This document shows positions 45,046-54,251 of a stretch of DNA of 64,000 nucleotides, piece by piece. The translations under genes were made by a program, and so were the position numbers. Positions within the stretch are counted from its first letter, which is position 1. Each line of letters starts with the position of its first letter. A model generated the notes under the pieces. The model was not told the DNA's origin, made no database searches, and saw nothing but the letters and a program-made list of their open reading frames with translations. The DNA comes from Rhodococcus sp. 06-235-1A (GTDB lineage Bacteria > Actinomycetota > Actinomycetes > Mycobacteriales > Mycobacteriaceae), in the NCBI RefSeq assembly GCF_002258785.1, contig NZ_NOYI01000033.1, forward strand, positions 1 to 64,000, written 5' to 3'.

Positions 45046-46554
45046 TCAGGTACCGCAGAACGTCTGAAAACCGGCACTGAAGTTCTCGGGTGCAGGCAGG
45101 GCGTAGTCCGACCAGTTGTCGCGTCGATCGAACGGTGACGTGACGACGTCGAGCAACCGCTCGAAAGGTTCGAGGTCGCCCTCGGTCGCGGCATTCAGGG
45201 CAGCGTCGACGAGGTGATTGCGAGGAATGTATGCCGGGTTGACGCGATCCATATCGTCGGCGACAGATGAAAAGTCTTGTGCCCGTACCGAAACCGCAGT
45301 CCGCCAACGTTCGAGCCAATTCCTGGAAGCGTCGGGTGGGACGAGGGCGTCGAACGGTTCCGAGTTCCCGCGTAGGTTTTCGGCGAGGGCGCGGAAAGTC
45401 AGGGTCCAGTCGGCACGGTGGTCGGTCAGCAACCGGTGCAGGTCGTCGACGAGTGCTGCGTCCATGGCGTCGTCTGCCAGGCCGAGCTTGAGGGCCATAG
45501 CGGCAGCGTAGTGGTGTCGGTAGCGATCCCCATACGTGTCGAGGACCGCGGTGAGGGCTGTGATGGCGGTGTCCGGCGTCGAATTCACCAGTGGCAGCAG
45601 CGTTTCACCGAATCGTGCCAGGTTCCATCCGAGAACCGCAGGTTGATTGCCGTAGGCATAGCGTCCGCCATGGTCGATGGAGCTGAACACCGTCGCCGGA
45701 TCGTAGGCGTCCAGAAAGGCACACGGTCCGTAGTCGATGGTCTCGCCGGAAATCGTCGTGTTGTCGGTGTTCATGACGCCGTGCACGAATCCGACCGACA
45801 TCCATTGTGCGACAAGGGCCGCCTGGGCCTCGACGACGGCTTCGAAGAAGGCGAGGTAGCGATCCTCGGGCGCTCGCTCGACGAGTTCGGGGTAGTGGCG
45901 GGCGACCGCGTAGTCCGCGAGGGTCTGCGCGAGTCCTTCACGCCGGGCAGCGAACTCGAAGGTGCCCACCCGCAGATGGCTCGATGCGACCCTGGCAAGT
46001 ACCGCGCCGAGTTGCGGACCCCCTTCTCGCAGTACCTGTTCCCCGGTCGTGACGACGGCGAGTGAGCGCGTGGTGGGAATGTTCAGTGCATGCATCGCCT
46101 CGCTGATCAGGTATTCGCGCAGCATCGCTCCCACTACCGCGCGCCCGTCGCCGCCACGCGAGAACGGCGTAGCGCCGGACCCTTTGAGGTGCAGATCGAC
46201 TCGACTGCCCCGATCGTCGCGAAGCTCGCCGAGCAGCAGCGCTCGGCCGTCGCCCAGCAGTGGCTGGAAATTGCCGAACTGATGACCCGCGTACGCCATC
46301 GCGACGGTGGCGGTCTCTGCAGGCGGAATGGACCCGGACAGCACGCCTGCACCCTCCGGAGTGCGCAGCGACGCCGGGTCGAGGGCGAGTGACCGGGCCA
46401 GGCCGTCGTTGAGGATCAGCACGCGAGGGTCCGGTGCGTGGGCACCTTGCCACGGCAAAGTGACGCCGGGAACCTCGTCGGCCAAAGTCGACTCGAACCC
46501 GAATGCGGGCAGGCTCGGGGTCGGGACTGCTGGGTCGTTCGAGGATCCACTCAT
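45046..46554 (-). CDS. selO: Protein adenylyltransferase SelO (YdiU family)
   Basis: 502 residues, normal length. YAGHQFGNFQPLLGDGRALLLGE, LKGSGATPFSRGGDGRAVVGAMLREYLISEAMHALNIPTTRSLAV, HGVMNTDNTTISGETIDYGPCAFLD are the family hallmarks, including the Lys, and the Asn/Asp metal-binding pair of the pseudokinase fold. SelO transfers AMP to Ser/Thr/Tyr of target proteins in the response to oxidative stress. The C-terminus FCGT keeps one Cys near the end, where eukaryotic SelO carries selenocysteine. Confidence 0.95.
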   Translation of the reverse strand: MSGSSNDPAVPTPSLPAFGFESTLADEVPGVTLPWQGAHAPDPRVLILNDGLARSLALDPASLRTPEGAGVLSGSIPPAETATVAMAYAGHQFGNFQPLLGDGRALLLGELRDDRGSRVDLHLKGSGATPFSRGGDGRAVVGAMLREYLISEAMHALNIPTTRSLAVVTTGEQVLREGGPQLGAVLARVASSHLRVGTFEFAARREGLAQTLADYAVARHYPELVERAPEDRYLAFFEAVVEAQAALVAQWMSVGFVHGVMNTDNTTISGETIDYGPCAFLDAYDPATVFSSIDHGGRYAYGNQPAVLGWNLARFGETLLPLVNSTPDTAITALTAVLDTYGDRYRHHYAAAMALKLGLADDAMDAALVDDLHRLLTDHRADWTLTFRALAENLRGNSEPFDALVPPDASRNWLERWRTAVSVRAQDFSSVADDMDRVNPAYIPRNHLVDAALNAATEGDLEPFERLLDVVTSPFDRRDNWSDYALPAPENFSAGFQTFCGT

Positions 46555-46563
46555 AGTTCAAGG

Positions 46564-47349
46564 TTAGCGACGAACTACCTCGGGCCGTGCCGCCGCGTCG
46601 AATCGGATGTGCACTCGCCCGTCGTCACCGTCGACCGACACTCGCGCTCGCACCTCGTAGACCTCGGCAATCAAGTCCTCGGTCAGCACATCCGCAGGTG
46701 TGCCCCCTGCGACGACCTTTCCGCCCTTGAGCACCACCACCTCGTCGCAGAACATCGCAGCCAGGTTCAGGTCGTGCAGCGCGACGATACTGGTGATCGG
46801 CAGGCGCGCGACGAGCGTAAGCAATTCGAGTTGATGGTGAATATCGAGATGATTCGTGGGCTCGTCCAACAGCATCTCGCGGGGCTGTTGGGCGAGAGCG
46901 CGTGCGATGTGCGCGCGCTGCTGCTCACCACCGGAGAGCGTGCGCCACAGTCGATCCGCTTTGTCGGTGAGTCCGGTCTGCGCGAGCGCATCGTCCACTG
47001 CGTCGTCGTCCAGATCGCTTCCACCGAAGGCCCCGCGATGCGGGATGCGTCCCAGACGGACTACATCGCCGACCGTCACATCGACGTCCGTGTGGGCATG
47101 CTGACCGACGACCGCGACGGCGCGGGCGATGTGCTTGCGTTTGAGCGAACCGAGCTCGGCACCGTCCAGTTCGACGACACCAGCAGTGGGCGTTGCCGCC
47201 CCGGCCATCAGATGCAGCAGCGACGATTTACCGGAACCGTTGGGGCCCAACAGCCCCACCATGCGCCCGGGTCCCGGATGCAGGGTCACTCCGTCGACCA
47301 CCAGAGCGCCGCCGCGTTTCCAGGATACGCTCGACGCGTGCAGTGTCAT
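46564..47349 (-). CDS. Iron-siderophore-type ABC transporter, ATP-binding subunit
   Basis: 261 residues from ATG 47349. Walker A GPNGSGKSS, signature LSGGEQQRAHIARAL, Walker B MLLDEPTNHLD, switch His ALHDLNLAAMF: the FecE/FhuC type. Coupled by ATGA to the permease upstream. It energises import of an iron chelate or cobalamin-like ligand across the membrane. Confidence 0.93.
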   Translation of the reverse strand: MTLHASSVSWKRGGALVVDGVTLHPGPGRMVGLLGPNGSGKSSLLHLMAGAATPTAGVVELDGAELGSLKRKHIARAVAVVGQHAHTDVDVTVGDVVRLGRIPHRGAFGGSDLDDDAVDDALAQTGLTDKADRLWRTLSGGEQQRAHIARALAQQPREMLLDEPTNHLDIHHQLELLTLVARLPITSIVALHDLNLAAMFCDEVVVLKGGKVVAGGTPADVLTEDLIAEVYEVRARVSVDGDDGRVHIRFDAAARPEVVRR

Positions 47350-48344
47350 CGAATTCCTCTCTTGCGAGCCATGATTGCGATGAAGGCAGGAACGCCGACC
47401 AGTGCTGTTCCGACGCCGACCGGCAGCGGGGTGGGGGCGAACGCGACTCGGGAGACGGCGTCGACCCACACCATGAAGATCGCGCCGATGATGGCGGTGG
47501 TGGGCACGAGGCGGCTGTGGTTGGGACCCACCAACAGTCGCGCAGCGTGCGGGAGAATGAGGCCGACGAAGCCGATCGCGCCGGCCACGCTGACGAGCGT
47601 CGCGGTGATCAGGGCGGTGCCGACGAGCAGTACCAGGCGTACCTTCTTGACGTCGAAGCCGAGCGAGGACGCCACCGAGTTGCCGAACGCGAACGCGTCG
47701 AGCACGTACGCGTAGTAGCAACACACCACCGCACCGATGCCCGCCACCGTCACGCACAGCACGACGTCGTTCCATCGCACTCCCTCGAACGATCCGAGGA
47801 GCCAGAACATCACGCCGCGGGTCTCGTCGGAGTCCGCGAACGCGAAGATCACGAAAGACGTCAGCGCAGAGAACAATTGAGTGGTCGCGACACCGGCGAG
47901 GATGACGCGGTCGTTTCCGCTGCCGGACATGCGGGCGAGGAAGAGCACCAGAGCGAACGCGACGAGCGCACCGATGAACGCGCCTCCCGACAGCCCGAGT
48001 GCGGCACCTCCGACACCGAGAACGCCGACCACGACTGCTCCCGTCGACGCACCCGAGGACACCCCGAGCACGAACGGATCCGCCAGCGGATTGCGGAGAA
48101 GAGACTGCATGATGACGCCGCAGATCCCGAGTCCGACGCCACTGGCTGCAGCGACGAGTGCTCGGGGGAGCCGCTCCTCCCAGATGATCGCGTTCTTCGA
48201 CACCTTTACCGGTACATCGGTGACGCCGAGATGGTTCAACACCACATCGCGGACGTTGACCAGCGAAATGTTCGCCGGACCGAGCGTGATGGCGACGAGA
48301 ACCGACACCACACACAGCACGACGCCGCCGAGTACGGCCAGCAC
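47346..48344 (-). CDS. FecCD-family ABC permease
   Basis: 332 residues from GTG 48344. RLPRALVAAASGVGLGICGVIMQSLLRNPLADPFVLGVSSGAS is the FecCD/BtuC signature; about nine to ten transmembrane helices. The coding sequence seems to continue upstream (TATTTPQRTAKRSQTSRHLWRW) to the stop of the binding-protein gene, but no ATG, GTG or TTG is there; a CTG overlapping that TGA (CTGA at 48413-48410) would be the natural coupled start. I give the conservative start. Confidence 0.9.
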   Translation of the reverse strand: MLAVLGGVVLCVVSVLVAITLGPANISLVNVRDVVLNHLGVTDVPVKVSKNAIIWEERLPRALVAAASGVGLGICGVIMQSLLRNPLADPFVLGVSSGASTGAVVVGVLGVGGAALGLSGGAFIGALVAFALVLFLARMSGSGNDRVILAGVATTQLFSALTSFVIFAFADSDETRGVMFWLLGSFEGVRWNDVVLCVTVAGIGAVVCCYYAYVLDAFAFGNSVASSLGFDVKKVRLVLLVGTALITATLVSVAGAIGFVGLILPHAARLLVGPNHSRLVPTTAIIGAIFMVWVDAVSRVAFAPTPLPVGVGTALVGVPAFIAIMARKRGIR

Positions 48345-48409
48345 CCAACGCCACAGGTGGCGGGAGGTCTGCGATCGCTTGGCGGTGCGCTGCGGGGTGG
48401 TGGTCGCGG

Positions 48410-49456
48410 TCAGGACGACAGTCCCAGGTCGCGCAGTCCGGCCGACACCTTTTCGACGCCGTCGACGGCCCGGATCGACGGGTTCATCTCCGCACCGTGC
48501 AGCGAGATGTAGCGCTTGTCGCGGACGGCGGCCATCGTGCTGGTGACGGGGTCGGACTCGAGGAATGCGATCTTGTCGGCGAGCAGGTCACCGGGAAAAC
48601 GGTTGCGTGCCAGGTCGCCCAGCACGAGGACGGTCGGATCCCGATCCACCATGGTCTCCCAGCCGACGGCAGGCCAGTCGTCGTCGGTATCGGCGAAGAC
48701 GTTCGTCATACCGACTGTTCTGGCGAGCAGGTCGGCCGAGCCGCGTCCGCCCGCAATGTAGGGGCTCTTGGTGTCCGCGAACCAGAATGCCACGGAGACA
48801 CCCGATTTCGCAGTGGTCGCGGTGGCGTCGGCCATGCGGGTCTTCAGTTCATCGACGAATTCGGCACCGCGCTCGTTGACGTCGAAGATCGCCGCGAGTT
48901 CGGTGATCTCCTGGTACAGCGAATCCATGGTCAGCGGCATCGTGCGAGTGTTGCCGCCGTTGACACTGCGACCGGCGTCGCAGTCCGTCGGAGACAGGTA
49001 AGTGGCAGCACCGGTTTCGCCGAAGCGTGAGCGTTCTGCAACGCCGCCCTGCTCGAAATGGCGTCCGAACGATGCGGTGACGAAATCGGGTTCGGTATCG
49101 ACCACGACCTCGTAGGTGGGCGCGTTGTCGGCCAGTCGGGGAACCGGGGCGTTCGCCTCGGCCAAATTCTCACGGACCGGATCGGTCCAGGATGCGGTGC
49201 CCACCATACGATCCTGTACACCGAGCGAGAGCAGGATTTCGGTGGAGTTCTGATCGAGTGACACCACGCGCTGCGGAGCGGAGGCGAAGGTCACCGACTC
49301 CCCGCAGTTCTCGATCGTCAGTGGATAGGACGTCCCACCCGCGGTTGTGTCGGAGATCGCGTCGGGCACCTCTTCGGATGCCCCGCAGGCGACGAGTGAT
49401 CCGACCATGGCGACCGTGGCGGCGAGGGTTCCGGCGCGGCGAGGAACGTTGAGCAC
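48410..49456 (-). CDS. Iron-siderophore-type ABC substrate-binding lipoprotein
   Basis: 348 residues from GTG 49456 (GAAGGAC upstream). Signal peptide with lipobox: VPRRAGTLAATVAMVGSLVAC, Cys being the lipid-attachment site. Body: APQRVVSLDQNSTEILLSLGVQDRMVGTASWTDP, YEVVVDTEPDFVTASFGRH, VDRDPTVLVLGD, KRYISLHGAEMNPSIRAVDGVEKV, a class III periplasmic-binding fold as in FepB/FhuD. Exact ligand unknown. First gene of the SBP-permease-ATPase operon; a partial iron box lies about 90 bp upstream. Confidence 0.9.
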   Translation of the reverse strand: MLNVPRRAGTLAATVAMVGSLVACGASEEVPDAISDTTAGGTSYPLTIENCGESVTFASAPQRVVSLDQNSTEILLSLGVQDRMVGTASWTDPVRENLAEANAPVPRLADNAPTYEVVVDTEPDFVTASFGRHFEQGGVAERSRFGETGAATYLSPTDCDAGRSVNGGNTRTMPLTMDSLYQEITELAAIFDVNERGAEFVDELKTRMADATATTAKSGVSVAFWFADTKSPYIAGGRGSADLLARTVGMTNVFADTDDDWPAVGWETMVDRDPTVLVLGDLARNRFPGDLLADKIAFLESDPVTSTMAAVRDKRYISLHGAEMNPSIRAVDGVEKVSAGLRDLGLSS

Positions 49457-49539
49457 TTGGAGATGTCCTTCGGTTTCAGACAGCAACGAGCCGCCGGGGA
49501 TTGCCCGACGGCGATGCGCACCGACGTGCGTGTGAGCAC

Positions 49540-49553
49540 AGGCTAACCTTTGG
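49540..49553. promoter_or_regulatory. Partial IdeR/DtxR-type iron box
   Basis: AGGCTAACCTTTGG; on the minus strand AAGGTTAGCCT matches the left nine bases of the actinobacterial IdeR consensus (GGTTAGSCT), but the right half is degenerate. It is 84 bp upstream of the binding-protein start, a reasonable place for iron-dependent repression. Confidence 0.45.
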
Positions 49554-49621
49554 CTCGCGTCGATGGAAATCGTCGGATTCGATCAGGTCCGAAACGACGT
49601 GATGAGCGGCATACTCGTTCC

Positions 49622-50041
49622 ATGGCCGACTTCAATCAGATGATCATCGACGAGTTTCGTAGCAACGGCGGACACGTGTCGACGGCAGGGTTCGGTGATG
49701 CGCTCGTCGTGCTGCACTCCATCGGGGCCAAGAGTGGTGAGATCCGGTTGAACCCACTCATGGCGATTCCCGAGGACGGCAGCTGGTTGATCGTCGGCTC
49801 GGCAGCCGGCTCACCGAAACATCCCGCGTGGGTGCACAACCTGCGCGCACACCCCGCTATCGACGTCGAGGTTCCCGGCGACGGTGCCGTCCGGACCATC
49901 GCGGTGACTGTGTCGGAAATCCCCGACGACGAGTGGGACGCGAACTGGCAGAAATTCTTGGACGCGTCCGAGGGCTTCGCGAAATACGTCGAGACAGCCG
50001 AAGGGAGACGGTTCCCGATCTTCCGGTTGACTCCTGCCTGA
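49622..50041 (+). CDS. DUF385/Ddn-like F420-type nitroreductase family protein
   Basis: 139 residues. FNQMIIDEFRSNGGHVSTAGFGDALVVLHSIGAKSGEIRLNPLMAIPEDGSWLIVGSAAGSPKHPAWVHNLRAHPAIDVEVPG is the split beta-barrel of deazaflavin (F420)-dependent oxidoreductases; SxGAKSGxxRxxPL binds the cofactor phosphate. These enzymes reduce nitro- or quinone-type compounds. Single gene followed after 26 bp by the acetyltransferase gene, possibly co-transcribed. Confidence 0.92.
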   Translation: MADFNQMIIDEFRSNGGHVSTAGFGDALVVLHSIGAKSGEIRLNPLMAIPEDGSWLIVGSAAGSPKHPAWVHNLRAHPAIDVEVPGDGAVRTIAVTVSEIPDDEWDANWQKFLDASEGFAKYVETAEGRRFPIFRLTPA

Positions 50042-50067
50042 CGTTCGATGCCGACTAGCGTCGGAGC

Positions 50068-50709
50068 ATGACCGCTCCGGACGCATCGAACCTGCACCCC
50101 ATTCCCGGGCAGCCGAGGGTCGTGCTGTTGAAACCGCTGGTGTCCAGCCCACTCATCGACATCGGTGAGTACACGTACTACGACGATCCGGAGTTCGCCG
50201 AGCACTTCGCTACTCGAAACGTATTGCATCACTACGGACCCGATCGTTTGGTGATCGGCAAGTTCTGCGCCTTGGCCACCGGAGTCACGTTCATCATGAA
50301 CGGGGCGAACCACCGAATGAGCGGGGTATCGACATATCCCTTTCCCATCATGGGTGGTGCCTGGGCCGAGCACTCGGATTTGGTGTCCCATCTGCCGTCG
50401 CGGGGAGACACGGTGGTGGGCAACGATGTCTGGATCGGCGGCAACGTCACGGTGATGCCGGGTGTGCGGATCGGACACGGGGCTGTGATCTCCACCGAAG
50501 CCGTTGTCACCAAGGATGTTCCGGACTATGCCGTCGTCGGCGGCAACCCCGCCCGTGTGCTCCGAGAACGGTTCACCGCGGACGAGATCCGGACTCTGCT
50601 GGACATTGCCTGGTGGAACTGGCCCATCGACTCGATCACCGAACACATCCGCACGATCTCCGACGGGTCGGTATCGGACCTTGCCGCGGTGGCAGCGCGA
50701 TTCGACTGA
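50068..50709 (+). CDS. CatB/Vat-type O-acetyltransferase
   Basis: 213 residues. [56 protein letters not shown] and the left-handed beta-helix repeats [54 protein letters not shown] are the xenobiotic acetyltransferase family; the His in NGANHRM is catalytic. Members inactivate chloramphenicol or streptogramins, though many chromosomal ones have other acceptors. It could give low-level resistance; unproven. Confidence 0.92.
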   Translation: MTAPDASNLHPIPGQPRVVLLKPLVSSPLIDIGEYTYYDDPEFAEHFATRNVLHHYGPDRLVIGKFCALATGVTFIMNGANHRMSGVSTYPFPIMGGAWAEHSDLVSHLPSRGDTVVGNDVWIGGNVTVMPGVRIGHGAVISTEAVVTKDVPDYAVVGGNPARVLRERFTADEIRTLLDIAWWNWPIDSITEHIRTISDGSVSDLAAVAARFD

Positions 50710-50736
50710 GTGGGAGGCGACTACGCACCGCGAGTT

Positions 50737-51393
50737 CTACACCGTCGCATGTGAATTCGAGTCGGTCAGTGCTGTATTGCGTGCAGCTGTGTGAGACGGC
50801 CGATCCTGCACGCGCGCGGCCATGGTAATGCCGATCTCGCTGATTTCGACAGCGAGGTCCTCGCGCGTTCTGGAATCCGACTCGTATACGAATGTCGTCG
50901 AACCGACCGTCGCCCCGCAGTATTCGACGATGCCGCGCTCGATCTGCGTGCGGAACGCGTCGTGCACGCCGTGGCGTTCGAAGCTCTCGGCGTCGTCGCC
51001 TGCGATAACTACCAGGTGGACCGTGAGTCGGTCCAGCTTCTTGATGAGCTCGACTCCCGGGTTGTATTCGTACGCCCATCCGCTGACGAAGACGCGATCG
51101 ATCCACCCTTTCAGCAGGGCGGGCATCGACCACCAGTACATCGGGAAGGCGAGAACCAGATGGTCTGCCCGGTCGATTCGTTCCTGTTCGGCGATGACAT
51201 CAGCAGGGGTGGCGCCGTTGCCGTGGAACAGGTTCAGGTCGGTGATGGCAAATCGGGGATCGAAGTTCTCCGCAGCGAGATCGGCTGTCTCGACGGCTCC
51301 GCCCGTGGTGCGGATCGCGTCCGAAATGGATCTTGCGACGGAGTGGGTGAGCGAGTCGGGATCGGAATGGGAGACTACGACGAGTGCGGTCAT
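50737..51393 (-). CDS. NAD(P)H:quinone reductase-like flavodoxin-fold protein
   Basis: 218 residues. ALVVVSHSDPDSLTHSVARSI is the FMN phosphate loop, DHLVLAFPMYWWSMPALLKGWIDRVFVSGWAYEY is the conserved flavin/active-site stretch of the NQO1/MdaB family. It would reduce quinones or azo/nitro compounds by two electrons. Divergent (78 bp) from a TetR gene, which likely represses it. Confidence 0.92.
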   Translation of the reverse strand: MTALVVVSHSDPDSLTHSVARSISDAIRTTGGAVETADLAAENFDPRFAITDLNLFHGNGATPADVIAEQERIDRADHLVLAFPMYWWSMPALLKGWIDRVFVSGWAYEYNPGVELIKKLDRLTVHLVVIAGDDAESFERHGVHDAFRTQIERGIVEYCGATVGSTTFVYESDSRTREDLAVEISEIGITMAARVQDRPSHTAARNTALTDSNSHATV

Positions 51394-51471
51394 GGCTGGC
51401 TCTTTCGTGGAGGCGAACGGCTATGTACCAAGAGTAGGTTACTATTCGTATATAGCGCAAGGAGGTCCTCG

Positions 51472-52047
51472 ATGACTCGAACGAGGCTGTCTCGATCGGA
51501 CAGATACGACCAATTGGTCGAGGTCTCGTGGGCTCTCGTCCGGGCCGAGGGGGCCGACGCCCTGACGCTGGGGCGACTGGCCGAACACGCCGGAGTCGCA
51601 AAGCCGGTGGTGTACAGCCATTTCGGCTCACGAGCCGAGCTCCTGGCTGCGTTGTTCACGGAATTCGACGACCGACAGGCAGCGATGCTCGAGGCTTCTC
51701 TCGAGACGGCACCCGCGACATTGGACGGACGCGCCAGCGCTATTGCCAATTCGTACGTGGGCTGCGCACTGGCCCAGGGGCGTGAGCTGACGGGAGTGCT
51801 TGCCGCGCTGGAAGGTTCACCCGAACTGGAGAAGGTCAAGCGCACCGCCGAACATGCCTATTCCGAACGCTGTCGACAGATCCTGCAGCCGTTCAGTGCC
51901 ACAGTCGGCTTGTCTGCGCCCGCCCTCACCGCCATCTTCGGTGCCGCGGATGCACTGTCGCACGCGGCTGTATCGGGTGCGCTCGCCCCCGAGGAGGCAA
52001 CAGGGGAGCTGGCGGAGTTGATCGTCGCGATTGTCGGTAAGGCCTGA
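51472..52047 (+). CDS. TetR-family regulator
   Basis: 191 residues. ATG with a perfect AAGGAGGT site. HTH: DRYDQLVEVSWALVRAEGADALTLGRLAEHAGVAKPVVYSHFGSRAELLAALFTEFDDRQ; C-terminal TetR domain with YSERCRQILQPFSATVGL. Divergent from the quinone-reductase gene, whose product may respond to the same electrophilic or quinone inducer. Confidence 0.9.
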   Translation: MTRTRLSRSDRYDQLVEVSWALVRAEGADALTLGRLAEHAGVAKPVVYSHFGSRAELLAALFTEFDDRQAAMLEASLETAPATLDGRASAIANSYVGCALAQGRELTGVLAALEGSPELEKVKRTAEHAYSERCRQILQPFSATVGLSAPALTAIFGAADALSHAAVSGALAPEEATGELAELIVAIVGKA

Positions 52048-52084
52048 CGCGGCAGGCTGGATGGGAGTGTGAATCGGGCCGCGT

Positions 52085-52339
52085 CTACTGCGTCGTCGGC
52101 GCGTTCATGATGGGGAACCGGTTACGCAACGCATCGAGCTGGCGGTGCAACTCGTACAGGGCCCGCCTCTGGGTGTGCGCTTCCTCGCTGTGCCACACCT
52201 GACTGCGGGAATCGCCGACCCGGGACGCCTTGCGCGCACAGTGCTCGGACTCTTCCACGCGAGCCGACGCGGAAGCGATCTCGGCGACCAGCATGTCGGC
52301 AAACACCCGCGCCTGGGCCTCGTCCGAGCTCTCCGCCAT
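52085..52339 (-). CDS. Small uncharacterised helical protein
   Basis: 84 residues; ATG with GGAGAAG seven bases upstream. AESSDEAQARVFADMLVAEIASASARVEESEHCARKASRVGDSRSQVWHSEEAHTQRRALYELHRQLDALRNRF is strongly helical with heptad-like spacing, suggesting a coiled coil. No known family. Convergent with the TetR gene. Longer upstream frame has no start and is disregarded. Confidence 0.55.
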   Translation of the reverse strand: MAESSDEAQARVFADMLVAEIASASARVEESEHCARKASRVGDSRSQVWHSEEAHTQRRALYELHRQLDALRNRFPIMNAPTTQ

Positions 52340-52564
52340 GCTTCTCCATTCACCAACAGCGCCGAAGTGCTCAAAAGTTCGAGTACCGAGGATCAGGATA
52401 ACCACTCGCAAACATACCGATTGATCGGATATGAGTTGCGGCCGTCGTTCTGCCGGAACCGACCACTCACCGGTCGGGATCGAGTACCGTCCACGCGCAG
52501 GGGTCGGCGGGACACAGGGGTGCCGCCGAGTTCGGCCGGGGGACAACGATCGAGGGGGTGGGCG

Positions 52565-53431
52565 ATGATCCATGAGCAGATGACGTTCGAGGTGGACGGC
52601 ACCGAGGTGTCCGCCGTGCTGACCTTGCCCGCGGGGGAGAGCGTCGAGCCTTGGCCCGCAGTGTTCACTGCACCGGGATTTGCCGGAGTCAAGGAAATGC
52701 TGATTCCTGATTACAGCGAAGAGCTCGCTGCGGGCGGCGTCGCCTCGCTCGCGTTCGACTACCCCGGGTTCGGAGCGAGCGCCGGGGCCGTGCGGCAGCA
52801 CATCGATCTGCCCCAGCAGCTGCGTACCTTCCATGCTGCGCTCGATGTGTTGATCGCCGATCCTCGAATCGATTCCGAACGAATCGGGGTGTGGGGAACC
52901 AGCATGTCCGGAGGGCACGCTATCGCTGTTGCCGCCGCGGACGCACGGGTGAAGGCGGTAGCCGCAATCATCCCCTTCATCCGCCTCACTCCTACGGCCA
53001 ATCTGGAACTCGTGCCGGTCATCGTGCGAGACGCACTGCGTCGGCTGGTCCGCAGGCCTGGACTGACCATCCCTGCTGCGGGACGGCCGGGCGAGGTCGC
53101 GGCGATGAACTCGGACGGAGCGTACGAGTGGGCAGAAGGCATGGCACGCGGCGCGAAGAACTATCGCAACGAGGTGACCGTTGCCTCGCTACCGGCGATG
53201 TTGCGGTGGTCGACCCGTAGGGCTGCAGCCCGTCTCGCCGTGCCGGTTCTGGCGGTTCTGGCCGAATCCGACACCATCACTCCGCCCGCACGAGTACGCA
53301 AGGCACTCGCCGACGTCGAGAGTGTCGAGTACGTGTCCTATCCCGAATCGCATTTCGAGCTGTTCACCGATCACGCCGACGCAGTTCGTGAGGCGACGGT
53401 TCAGTGGTTGATCGGCCGCCTGGCGACGTGA
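52565..53431 (+). CDS. Alpha/beta hydrolase (dienelactone-hydrolase/X-Pro peptidase-like)
   Basis: 288 residues. APGFAGVKEMLIPDYSEELAAGGVASLAFDYPGFGAS, nucleophile elbow GVWGTSMSGGHAIAVAAADARVKAVAAIIPF, acid in LAESDTITPPA and His in YPESHFELFTDHAD complete the triad. The family removes acyl groups from small molecules. ATG start in ATGATC; upstream GGTGG is a weak ribosome site. No obvious partner. Confidence 0.88.
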   Translation: MIHEQMTFEVDGTEVSAVLTLPAGESVEPWPAVFTAPGFAGVKEMLIPDYSEELAAGGVASLAFDYPGFGASAGAVRQHIDLPQQLRTFHAALDVLIADPRIDSERIGVWGTSMSGGHAIAVAAADARVKAVAAIIPFIRLTPTANLELVPVIVRDALRRLVRRPGLTIPAAGRPGEVAAMNSDGAYEWAEGMARGAKNYRNEVTVASLPAMLRWSTRRAAARLAVPVLAVLAESDTITPPARVRKALADVESVEYVSYPESHFELFTDHADAVREATVQWLIGRLAT

Positions 53432-53509
53432 CGTTTGTCGGTCGATGCAGGCGGAGAGCAGGTGATCGCGGAGCGACATCCGACCGGGCGTGCTGAGCAA
53501 CTCATGACT

Positions 53510-53524
53510 ACTACCTGGTGTAGT
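53510..53524. promoter_or_regulatory. BlaI/CopY-like operator ACTAC-N5-GTAGT
   Basis: ACTAC-CTGGT-GTAGT, flanked by a further ACTAC on the left and TAGTAG on the right, 20 bp before the membrane-protein gene. The arrangement resembles operators of BlaI/CopY winged-helix repressors, which control copper or beta-lactam genes. No such regulator is in the window. Confidence 0.45.
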
Positions 53525-53543
53525 CGATAGTAGGATCCCCAAC

Positions 53544-54071
53544 ATGTCTGCCACGGATGGATGCGCGCCCCTGCGCGGTGCCTCCGTGGGCGCACTGTCT
53601 GCGCTGGTCACAGCCACCGCGCACGCGTTCGGCGGCGGGATGTTCCCCTCCGACGCGGCGATAGTGCTGCTGGTGCTCGTGTGCGCGGCCGTCGGCTACG
53701 CGACCGCAGTGGTACCGACTGCGGTGGCGCCCCGGGCGCAGCTGCTGGCCGTTCTGGCCGCAGCTCAGGCGATCGGGCACCTGTTGCTCACCGCCGTCGA
53801 CGGTCACCATCACGGTTCGATGCTGACCCAGCAGATGCTCGCCGCACACGCCGTCGCAGTCCTGGTCGGCGCACTCGCCATTCGCGGAGCCGAGCACGGC
53901 ATCCGGCGCGCGGTCACGTCGCTTCGCAGAGCACTGCCCCTGCTGGCAGCTCTCGTCGTCGACGAGTCCAGCATCGCCCCCGAACTCCCGGTCTATCGCG
54001 TCCCGGCATCGACGCTACTGCTCGACCTCTCGGGTTGTGGGAACAGAGGACCACCGGTCCGAACTGTCTGA
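53544..54071 (+). CDS. Small multi-pass membrane protein next to PepSY gene
   Basis: 175 residues, about four hydrophobic segments (ASVGALSALVTATAHAF, DAAIVLLVLVCAAVGYATAV, AQLLAVLAAAQAIGHLLLTAV, AAHAVAVLVGALAI) and a His-rich loop VDGHHHGSM between the third and fourth that could bind metal. No known domain. In mycobacteria similar proteins precede PepSY-domain genes and are linked with copper handling. The BlaI/CopY-like box lies directly upstream. Confidence 0.8.
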   Translation: MSATDGCAPLRGASVGALSALVTATAHAFGGGMFPSDAAIVLLVLVCAAVGYATAVVPTAVAPRAQLLAVLAAAQAIGHLLLTAVDGHHHGSMLTQQMLAAHAVAVLVGALAIRGAEHGIRRAVTSLRRALPLLAALVVDESSIAPELPVYRVPASTLLLDLSGCGNRGPPVRTV

Positions 54072-54251
54072 GCGCAACCCACCGTCTCACCCGCCCTGTT
54101 CGTCAGGCGTCGGGTAGGCGGTTGTTGCCGCATTCGATCCTGTACATCGCACCGTCGTGGATTCGCGCCGTCTCCGCACGGCTCGGTCCGTCGTGCGATG
54201 CCACCTCGCGCACACTCGCGCGCCCGCATACATTTCGAGAAACGAGTCCTC

